A stretch of 64,000 bases of DNA from CAWJLS01 sp963843755 (lineage in GTDB: Bacteria > Acidobacteriota > Thermoanaerobaculia > Multivoradales > DATKCC01): NCBI GenBank assembly GCA_963843755.1, contig CAWJLS010000005.1, positions 186,001-250,000 of the forward strand, given 5' to 3'. The translations under genes and the position numbers were made by a program. The stretch's first letter is position 1. The number at the start of each line of letters is the position of its first letter. The notes under the pieces were generated by a model. That model did no database searches, was not told where the DNA came from, and worked only from the letters and a program-made list of their open reading frames with translations. This document shows, piece by piece, positions 16,235 to 22,302 of this stretch.

Positions 16235-16389
16235 GTAGGGGGCCGGGTCTCCTGGCAGGCCTCCGTTCGCTGGCCCCACAGGATGTCGAACCTGTGGCGA
16301 TCGACCTCCGATCGACACGGTTCGACGGGTCCTGGGGGGCCGCGGGCGGGGATCATCGACGAAACCCAGTTTGAAGGAGGAGGACTTTG

Positions 16390-17250
16390 GTGCCTTCTGA
16401 TCATTTCCGGCGGGGCCTCGGCTTCGCCCTCTGTTCGACCCTGGTCGCGGCACTCGCCCTGACCTGCACCCCCCCGGCGCACGCCCTCGACCTGAACGGC
16501 TTCCTCGCCCCCAAGGGCCACACCGACCTCGCGCTCTCCTACACGGTCGAGAAGTACGACCACTTCTGGCGCGGGACGGTCAAGCGTCCCAACCCGCCGT
16601 TCCTGGGAGAGGTCACGAACAAGACCGAGTCGCTCTGGTTCCGCTACGGGATCACCGACCGGGTGAACCTGATCGGCAACGTCGCCTACGTCGATTCGAG
16701 CGGCGACGGCAGCGACCATCTGAGCGAGAGCGGCATCCAGGATCTCGAGGCGCTGGTCGCCTTCCGGCTGTTCGAGACCGGCTCCTCGGTGCGCCAGACG
16801 ATCCTGGTCGCGGGCGGCGGGCGCACGCCTCTGTCCGACTACGTCGGCGACGGACCGGTGAGCATCGGCGACCACTCGAGCGACTTCCTGGCGCGGCTGG
16901 TCTACCAGGTCCAGGCCGGCAGCTTCTACTTCTCCCAGCAGGTGGGCTACGAGCTGCGCGGCAGCGACGTGCCGGACGGCTACCCGCTCTACACCGAGCT
17001 CGGCTACGGCATCGGGCGGGTGTCGCTGATCGGCTACTACCAGCAGTACTACGCAAACGGCGGCAGCGACATCGGCGACGATGGCTTCACCTTCCCCGGC
17101 AACCAGGACGAGTTCCAGCGCATCGGCGGCAAGGTGTTCGTCCGGGTCAACCAGCCGGTCGGCGTGTTCGCCGCCGCCTTCAAGGCGCTCGACGGCCGCA
17201 ACTCCGGCGACATCACCGGCTACTCGGTGGGCTTCACGCTGGGGCTCTGA
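16390..17250 (+). CDS. Outer-membrane beta-barrel protein under a sigma-54 promoter
   Basis: 286 residues from GTG 16390, with GAAGGAGGAGG just upstream; the TTG at 16387 is an alternative. The signal peptide ends at PPAHA-LDLNG. The mature chain alternates as in a barrel (TDLALSYTVEKYDHFW, SLWFRYGITDRVNLIGNVAYV, FYFSQQVGYELRG, VSLIGYYQQYYANG) and finishes GYSVGFTLGL. It resembles the transporter/MetA-like outer-membrane barrels that accompany degradation pathways, but no exact family is claimed. It is monocistronic, with a convergent gene downstream. Confidence 0.75.
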   Translation: MPSDHFRRGLGFALCSTLVAALALTCTPPAHALDLNGFLAPKGHTDLALSYTVEKYDHFWRGTVKRPNPPFLGEVTNKTESLWFRYGITDRVNLIGNVAYVDSSGDGSDHLSESGIQDLEALVAFRLFETGSSVRQTILVAGGGRTPLSDYVGDGPVSIGDHSSDFLARLVYQVQAGSFYFSQQVGYELRGSDVPDGYPLYTELGYGIGRVSLIGYYQQYYANGGSDIGDDGFTFPGNQDEFQRIGGKVFVRVNQPVGVFAAAFKALDGRNSGDITGYSVGFTLGL

Positions 17251-17302
17251 CCGGATCTCCGGGGGGAGCGGGACGCCCACGCCCCCTCCCTTCGGGGCGC
17301 GG

Positions 17303-18391
17303 TCAGTAGACGTCCAGGTCGCGGGCGGAGACCACGGGGCCCTGGTATCCGGCCTCGTGGATCTCGCGGACCAGGTCGTCGTCGCTCGCGCCCCAGTAGA
17401 GCTGGTGGTAGAGGACGAGCAGGCCCGGCTTCGCCTCCGCGGCGATCCGGGCCAGCTCCACCGTCGTGGTGTGGAAGGCGTGGTGGTAGGTCTGCCACGT
17501 CTCGGGCCGGGTGGCGAGCCGCTCGGCCGAGCACACCTCGTGGACCAGCAGGTCGCAGCCGGCGCACGCTGTCGCCAGGGTCTCGGTCGGCCGCGTGTCG
17601 CCCGAGATCACGATCGTCCGGTCCGGGGTCTCGAAGCGGAACCCGTACGCCTCCGGCCAGGAGCCGTGGGCCACGGGGATCGCGTCCACCTTCACCAGGT
17701 CGTCCTGGTAGATCCGCCCCGGCTCGATGACGTGGGTGACGGCCTCGTACCCTCGGCTGGACTGGGGCTCCAGGCCGTAGAGCCGCATGTCGATGTCGGC
17801 CCGCCACGCCGCCACGATGTGGCGGGTCATCTCCTCGATCCCGGGCGGCCCGTAGACCTCGAGCGGCACGGTCCGGTCCAGCACCCAGGGGCTCAGCATC
17901 AGGTCGGGCAGGCCGAGGGTGTGGTCGGAGTGCAGGTGGGTGATGAACACCCGCTGGAGATCCTCGGGCTCGAGCCCCCGCACCCCTCTCTCCTTCATGG
18001 CGGCGGCCTGGCGGACGACACCGACTCCGGCGTCCACCAGGTACGACCGGCCGTCCACCACCACGGCGACCGCCGGCCCCCACTTGCTCGGATCGGCGTT
18101 CGGAGTGCCGGTGCCGAGGAGCACGACCCGGGTGCGAGGTGCGGGCGTGGGCTTCGAGGGCTCGGCGGACTGGCCGGTCTTCTCAGACGGGGCGGACGGG
18201 GTCGACGGGATCGGTCGGTCGGTCTGGGTCAACGGGGCGGAGACCTCCGGAGGGGTGGCGGGCGGCACCGGGTCGCCGCCGGTCGCGGCGCCGAGGCCCG
18301 GGCTCGCTGCCCAGAGCCCCGCGGCCACGAGGGGGACGGCGAGGCGGGCGAGGCGGCGGAGCGGTGGGCGCGGCCTGGACACGGGGCTCAT
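17303..18391 (-). CDS. Exported MBL-fold metallo-hydrolase (RNase Z/arylsulfatase-like)
   Basis: A 362-residue metallo-beta-lactamase fold. After an N-terminal hydrophobic segment (LAVPLVAAGLWAASPGLGAA) and a Pro/Ser/Thr-rich linker, the domain starts at VVLLGTGTPNADPSKWGPA. It has the metal motif THLHSDHTLGLPDL, a VAHGSWPEAYGFRFET segment and the aspartate ISGDTRPT, ending with a conserved His in LVLYHQLYWG. The order matches the ElaC/RNase Z-type subfamily, but export makes tRNA processing unlikely. A periplasmic esterase or sulfatase-like role is inferred. Confidence 0.82.
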   Translation of the reverse strand: MSPVSRPRPPLRRLARLAVPLVAAGLWAASPGLGAATGGDPVPPATPPEVSAPLTQTDRPIPSTPSAPSEKTGQSAEPSKPTPAPRTRVVLLGTGTPNADPSKWGPAVAVVVDGRSYLVDAGVGVVRQAAAMKERGVRGLEPEDLQRVFITHLHSDHTLGLPDLMLSPWVLDRTVPLEVYGPPGIEEMTRHIVAAWRADIDMRLYGLEPQSSRGYEAVTHVIEPGRIYQDDLVKVDAIPVAHGSWPEAYGFRFETPDRTIVISGDTRPTETLATACAGCDLLVHEVCSAERLATRPETWQTYHHAFHTTTVELARIAAEAKPGLLVLYHQLYWGASDDDLVREIHEAGYQGPVVSARDLDVY

Positions 18392-18474
18392 CGGCGGATC
18401 GGCGGATCGGGGGGTCGAGCCCGTGCCCGACTGGCCGCGGTCTCGGGTTGGCGCTGGACGAAGACAGTGCGCCG

Positions 18475-18480
18475 ATCCTA
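18475..18480 (-). promoter_or_regulatory. -10-like box for the MBL gene
   Basis: The minus strand reads CGCTAGGATCG, with TAGGAT about 84 bases before ATG 18391. CGCTAG(N)AT-type boxes recur before other starts in the window. No -35 is evident. Confidence 0.3.
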
Positions 18481-18523
18481 GCGCCTCCCTCCGCCAGCGC
18501 CAACCCGATGCGGCCGATCCTTC

Positions 18524-19021
18524 CTACCCGGTCACCAGCGAGAGCCGGGCCTGGACCGTGTCGATCAGGGAGTCGATCAGGTCGCGCAGGTCGGACAGGA
18601 TCTGCTGGAGCTCTTCTTGCTGCTCCGGGGTGAGCACGGCGCGGATCTCGTCGAAGATCTCGCCGCGGGTCACGGCGAGCTCGGTCTCCGCCGCGCCGAC
18701 CCGGGCAGAGGCGTCACGGATCGCCGTCTCGTCGAACACCTCGCCGTGGATCGCCGCGAAGAGCGTTAGTCGGGCCTCCTTGACCGCGGCGGCCTCGGTC
18801 GCCACCTCGTCCTTGTGGGAGGCGAGGATGTGCTTGATCTCCTGCGTCTGCGCGGGGGTCAGATCGAGGCGGTCGATCACTCGCTGGAGGCCCGCCCCGA
18901 GCCGCTGCCCGTTGCGGTGCCCACGGGCGCCGGCGGCGAACGCGACGGCCGGGATGGTCAGCAGGACGAGGAGGACGACCGCGGTGAGGTTGCGAGCGCG
19001 GCGGTCGAAACGGAGTGTCAT
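18524..19021 (-). CDS. Spy/CpxP-like LTxxQ periplasmic protein
   Basis: 165 residues. ATG 19021 follows AAGGAG; the signal peptide is LTAVVLLVLLTIPAVAFA. The mature part is all-helical with two LTxxQ motifs, DLTPAQTQEIK and VLTPEQQEELQQ, as in Spy, CpxP and ZraP chaperone/sensor proteins. It diverges from the ECF sigma gene, and its promoter has the same motif as the sigma promoter. It is therefore a likely regulon member acting in the periplasm on misfolding or metal stress. Confidence 0.8.
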   Translation of the reverse strand: MTLRFDRRARNLTAVVLLVLLTIPAVAFAAGARGHRNGQRLGAGLQRVIDRLDLTPAQTQEIKHILASHKDEVATEAAAVKEARLTLFAAIHGEVFDETAIRDASARVGAAETELAVTRGEIFDEIRAVLTPEQQEELQQILSDLRDLIDSLIDTVQARLSLVTG

Positions 19022-19107
19022 GGCAAGCTCCTTTGGGTCTGAGCGGTTCTGGTCGCGACGGGTGCGCCGCGGAGGCGGCCCGGACACGTGCCGTGCCGCT
19101 CTCGCTT

Positions 19108-19139
19108 CCGAAGATGCGGCGGCCGCCCGGCCGGTTACA
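19108..19139 (-). promoter_or_regulatory. ECF promoter, leftward (Spy-like gene)
   Basis: Minus strand: TGTAACCG (19139-19132), 15 bases, CATCTTCGG (19116-19108). It shares both elements and the exact spacing with the rightward promoter at 19186-19217. It lies about 87 bases before ATG 19021. Confidence 0.65.
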
Positions 19140-19185
19140 GGCGTGGACGCGGGAGGTTCGAGGGCCGCCGGGTGTCGCCGCCGGG

Positions 19186-19217
19186 TGTAACCGCACGGCC
19201 CGCGGGAGCATCGTCCG
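19186..19217 (+). promoter_or_regulatory. ECF promoter, rightward (sigma operon)
   Basis: TGTAACCG (19186-19193), 15 bases, CATCGTCCG (19209-19217). It is the mirror partner of 19108-19139 and lies just before ATG 19233, which points to an autoregulated ECF sigma controlling both directions. Confidence 0.65.
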
Positions 19218-19232
19218 AGGTGGAGAGAGACG

Positions 19233-19829
19233 ATGGTCTTCGAGTGCTCTGCGATGATCTCGACCATGGGGACCCGGACCGCCGACGAGACCAGCACGTC
19301 CGAGGACGGCCTGGTCGCGGCCAGCCGCAACGGCGACGAGGCCGCGTTCGGTGCCCTGGTCCGCCGCCATCAACAACGGGTCTTTCGCCTCGCCGGCCGG
19401 TTCTTCCGCCGGCACCAGGAGGTGGAGGACGTCGCCCAGGAGACCTTCTTGCGGGCGTGGGAGAAGCTGGCTTCCTACCGGGGGGACGCCCCGTTCGAGA
19501 GCTGGCTGACGCGGATCTGCCTCAACTGCTGCTACCAACGTCTGCGCCGGGCGAAGCCCGAGGACCCGATGCCGGAGGAGGGCGCGATGGCTCCGGACTC
19601 GCCGCACGGCAGCCCGGTGGACGAGCGCCTCGACGCCCGGCGGCAGGTCCAGCGGCTGCTCGCCCGGCTTCCGGCCACCGACCGCTTCATCCTGCAGCTC
19701 CTGCACGGTGAGGAGTGGTCGGTCGCCGAGATCGCCCAGTCCCTCGGGTGGACCCGTGTCAACGTCAAGGTGCGCGCCCACCGTGCCCGTGTCAAGCTCC
19801 GTAAGCTCGTGGAGGAGGAGCCCCGATGA
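19233..19829 (+). CDS. ECF RNA polymerase sigma factor (RpoE-like)
   Basis: 198 residues. Region 2 contains ALVRRHQQRVFRLAGRFF and EVEDVAQETFLRAWEKL; region 4 contains LLHGEEWSVAEIAQSLGWTR and VNVKVRAHRARVKLRKL. GGAGAGAG lies just before ATG 19233. ATG 19254 and 19266 are alternatives if transcription starts close by. The stop overlaps the anti-sigma start (ATGA). Context suggests envelope-stress control of the two LTxxQ proteins. Confidence 0.92.
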   Translation: MVFECSAMISTMGTRTADETSTSEDGLVAASRNGDEAAFGALVRRHQQRVFRLAGRFFRRHQEVEDVAQETFLRAWEKLASYRGDAPFESWLTRICLNCCYQRLRRAKPEDPMPEEGAMAPDSPHGSPVDERLDARRQVQRLLARLPATDRFILQLLHGEEWSVAEIAQSLGWTRVNVKVRAHRARVKLRKLVEEEPR

Positions 19830-20332
19830 TCGACCCCATTCCCTGCCTTGTCGTGCGCCGTCGTCTGGGCGGTCACCCGGGCCGTCGCCTGGAGAACGGT
19901 GAGCGCTCGCCGGAGATCGCCGACCATCTGGCGAGCTGCCCGGCCTGCGCCCGGTTCGCCCGGGACCTCGAGCTCGCCCATGAGGAGCTCGGCCGCCCCG
20001 CCTCGACGCCGGTACCGGGACCGGACTTCGCTGCCCGGGTGCTGGAGGAGATCTCCGGCCACCGCCCGGGCACGGCGGAGACCCTCGGCTGGGCGGCGCT
20101 CCGCACCCTGCCGGCCGCCCTGGCGCTGCTCGCCGCCCTCGGCTGGCTCAGCCTGCGGCCGCCGACGCCGCTGACACCGCCGGTGCCCGCGCCCGAGCTG
20201 CTGCTCACCGAGCGCCCGAGCGACGACACGCTGTTCAACTGGATGATGCTGGGCGAGGGGCCGGAGACCGGCACGCCGGCCGGTGCGGGCGGCGGGGTGA
20301 GCCGCGCAGGGGACTCGGAGGGGACACCGTGA
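19826..20332 (+). CDS. Zinc-finger anti-sigma factor (membrane)
   Basis: 168 residues. The N-terminal half has the zinc-binding HxxxCxxC motif (DHLASCPACARF) typical of ZAS anti-sigma factors. One transmembrane segment (LPAALALLAALGWLSL, about 96-111) is followed by a periplasmic Pro/Gly-rich tail. It is translationally coupled on both sides: ATGA with the sigma gene and GTGA with the next gene. It should hold the ECF sigma at the inner membrane. Confidence 0.85.
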   Translation: MIDPIPCLVVRRRLGGHPGRRLENGERSPEIADHLASCPACARFARDLELAHEELGRPASTPVPGPDFAARVLEEISGHRPGTAETLGWAALRTLPAALALLAALGWLSLRPPTPLTPPVPAPELLLTERPSDDTLFNWMMLGEGPETGTPAGAGGGVSRAGDSEGTP

Positions 20333-20712
20333 GCCGGCCGCTCGCCGTGATCGCCGTCGTGGGCCTGTTCCTCGCCGGAGTCCTGGCCGGGGTCCTCGGC
20401 ACCCATCTCTTCTACCTGCACGAGCTGCGCGAGCCGGGCGGACTGGCGGAGCTCGGCACCCGGGCGGTCGCCCGGAACCTGGAGCGGCGCCTCGACCTGA
20501 CGCCGAGCCAGAAGCAGCAGATCGAGGAGATCCTGGCCGACACCCGGACCGAGGTGACCGCGCTGCGCCGCCGGATGGTTCCCGAAGTGCGGGCCATCCT
20601 GCGGCGCACCCGGGTGCGGGTCGCCAGAGTCCTCACCCCGGAGCAGCGGCGCGAGCTCCAGCGCATGCAGCGCCGGCAGCGCTTCCTGGACGATCTGCTG
20701 CCGGAGGAGTGA
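20329..20712 (+). CDS. Membrane-anchored LTxxQ protein (CnrX/Spy-like)
   Basis: 127 residues from GTG 20329, overlapping the anti-sigma stop. An N-terminal transmembrane anchor (LAVIAVVGLFLAGVLAGVLG) precedes a helical periplasmic domain with two LTxxQ motifs (DLTPSQKQQIEEIL and VLTPEQRRELQRMQ). Its position and fold resemble CnrX/ZraP-type sensors that modulate an anti-sigma or kinase. It is probably the sensory third component of the sigma/anti-sigma module. Confidence 0.8.
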   Translation: MSRPLAVIAVVGLFLAGVLAGVLGTHLFYLHELREPGGLAELGTRAVARNLERRLDLTPSQKQQIEEILADTRTEVTALRRRMVPEVRAILRRTRVRVARVLTPEQRRELQRMQRRQRFLDDLLPEE

Positions 20713-20717
20713 GGCGG

Positions 20718-20738
20718 ACCGCCGGTCAGGCCGGCGGT
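20718..20738. terminator. Bidirectional hairpin between convergent genes
   Basis: ACCGCCGG and CCGGCGGT form a perfect 8-base stem with loop TCAGG. It follows the LTxxQ gene by 5 bases and includes the stop of the convergent TMEM43 gene in its loop. There is no T tract. Confidence 0.5.
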
Positions 20739-21961
20739 GGCGGCGGCGGGATCGGCGGCAGCCCTCCGTCCCCCGTGCCCGCACCGGCCGCCGCTCCTAC
20801 CGGTTGAACGACCGGCTTCGCCCGCCGCGCCCGGATCACCAGATAGACGATCGTCGCCACCGCCAGGACGATCAGGCTGATCCCGAGGAGCGGGCGGTAG
20901 ACCACCCAGGCGATGGCGATGGTCAGCAGCGAGAGCACCGTCGCCAAGAGGAACGACACCAGCCCGAGGCCGACGCCCACCAGGCTGCCGACCGGCGGCA
21001 GCACGTCGGCCAGCACCGACAGCGGGCGGAGCATCCGGCTGAAGCCGAACGCCATCAGCAGGAAGCCGCCCAGGCGCAGGGCCCAGGTCAGCAGGGTGTT
21101 CTGGCGCTCGGCCGTGGCGAACATCTGTTCCGAGGCGACGGTGCCGAGCTCGAGCAGCTCCAGAGTGCCGCCGGCCTTCGCCTGGTAGGGGTGGAAGCTG
21201 TCGCCCGCCTGCTGGGAGACGATCGACACGTCGGTCGGTTTCACCACCCGGAAGGAGACCCGGACGTCGCCGATCCGCGGCGACGACGGGCTGCCGTCGC
21301 CGAAGTAGTAGCCGCCCGCCTCGTTGCGTGCCCGGTCGCGGAGCGCAGGCGGCAGGTGGTCGGTGCCGGTGACCGGCCGCGCCTCCCACCGGTCGATGTC
21401 CGAGACGAGGCTCGGCGACAGCAGGAACGCCCCGACGGTCACCCGATCGGCGGTCCAGTCGGCGCTCTGCCACGGCATCGATCCGGGGTTCTCGTGCCCA
21501 CCCGGATCGTGGAACCGGCTGGAGTCGATCGGCCGCTCGGACCACCCCTTGTCGTAGGAGTAGGTGGTGGTCGTGCGGGTGCCGCCACCGACCTTCTTCT
21601 TGGTCTCGGTCTTCTTGTCCTCCTGCCACTGGTACATCTCCACCTGCCGCTCCAGTCGGAGCGCCGGGGCCTCGACGCCGAAGGTGTCGTCGGTGAGCGT
21701 CTCGTCGGTGCGGGCCTGGCCGGTCAGGTAGACCAGATCCCCTTCGTGGGCCGGGTCGACCCGGTCGGCGGAGACGGCGACCACGGCGCCGGCCCCTTCC
21801 TGGAGGGTCTTGTGGCGCTTGACCGCGCGCCCCTCGTTCCAGAACAGGAGGAAGAAGGCCGCGACGACCAGGATGATGCCGAACAGGATGCCTTTGAAGG
21901 CGCCTCCCAGGCGGCTGAGCCACGACTGGTTGGTCACGACGGTGCTCGAATCGTAGGCCAC
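20726..21961 (-). CDS. TMEM43 family membrane protein
   Basis: 411 residues. It has one N-terminal transmembrane helix (FKGILFGIILVVAAFFLLFW) followed directly by the family signature NEGRAV, a large extracytoplasmic domain (about 45-290), then three C-terminal helices and a Pro-rich tail. The layout and the W-NEGRAV motif are those of the TMEM43/LUMA family, whose bacterial function is not established. It has a GAAAGGAG ribosome site, though about 13 bases from the ATG. Confidence 0.85.
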   Translation of the reverse strand: MAYDSSTVVTNQSWLSRLGGAFKGILFGIILVVAAFFLLFWNEGRAVKRHKTLQEGAGAVVAVSADRVDPAHEGDLVYLTGQARTDETLTDDTFGVEAPALRLERQVEMYQWQEDKKTETKKKVGGGTRTTTTYSYDKGWSERPIDSSRFHDPGGHENPGSMPWQSADWTADRVTVGAFLLSPSLVSDIDRWEARPVTGTDHLPPALRDRARNEAGGYYFGDGSPSSPRIGDVRVSFRVVKPTDVSIVSQQAGDSFHPYQAKAGGTLELLELGTVASEQMFATAERQNTLLTWALRLGGFLLMAFGFSRMLRPLSVLADVLPPVGSLVGVGLGLVSFLLATVLSLLTIAIAWVVYRPLLGISLIVLAVATIVYLVIRARRAKPVVQPVGAAAGAGTGDGGLPPIPPPPPPA

Positions 21962-22302
21962 GGGTGCGCTCCTTTCGGTCGATCGCCAGGGACTGGGGCC
22001 GCTCGTTCGCGGAGCCGGGAGGCCGTCCCGGCGGGCCGCGCGAGATGCGGCGGGAAGTACCGTTCGAGGGTCGGGTCGATCCTAGCGTTTTCCGGCCGAG
22101 GGGCCTAGCCGATCCGGCGGAGACGCTCCGGAAGCCGTAAACCGGGCGGCTTCTCTTCCAAGACTTCGGCCGAGGGACCACTGGGCTGAGCGGGTCGACG
22201 CTCACTGTGCCGTGAATGCCGAGTCTCTCCGAGGGTCGGGAACGATCTGTTTTTTGTTTGTTGCTTGACTCCAGCAGCTCCGCTGGGTACTCTTCGTCGA
22301 CT
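21962..22302. other. 341-base divergent intergenic region
   Basis: It carries a TAGGAT -10-like box on the minus strand (22084-22079) for TMEM43 and a -35/-10 pair on the plus strand (22265-22293). A T-rich run (22248-22260) just upstream of the latter is unusual for this GC-rich DNA. No gene is seen. Confidence 0.5.
22265..22293 (+). promoter_or_regulatory. Promoter TTGACT-N17-TACTCT, leaderless start
   Basis: TTGACT (22265-22270), a 17-base spacer and TACTCT (22288-22293) lie under a T-rich UP-element-like stretch. The box ends 9 bases before ATG 22303, and no Shine-Dalgarno is present. Confidence 0.45.

Larger units (their letters stand above)
15845..16389. other. 545-base intergenic regulatory region
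   Basis: This divergent region separates the DGPF/ECF42 operon from the outer-membrane gene at 16390. It holds an ECF42-type promoter (minus), an inverted repeat, a direct repeat TCAAGTC-CT-TCAAGTC at 16144-16159, an AT-richer stretch and a sigma-54 promoter (plus). No coding sequence is credible here. Confidence 0.6.

Noticed and set aside
16154..16453. 99-residue minus-strand frame in the sigma-54 promoter region
   Set aside because: Pro/Arg-rich, no start context, and overlaps regulatory elements and the start of the outer-membrane gene.
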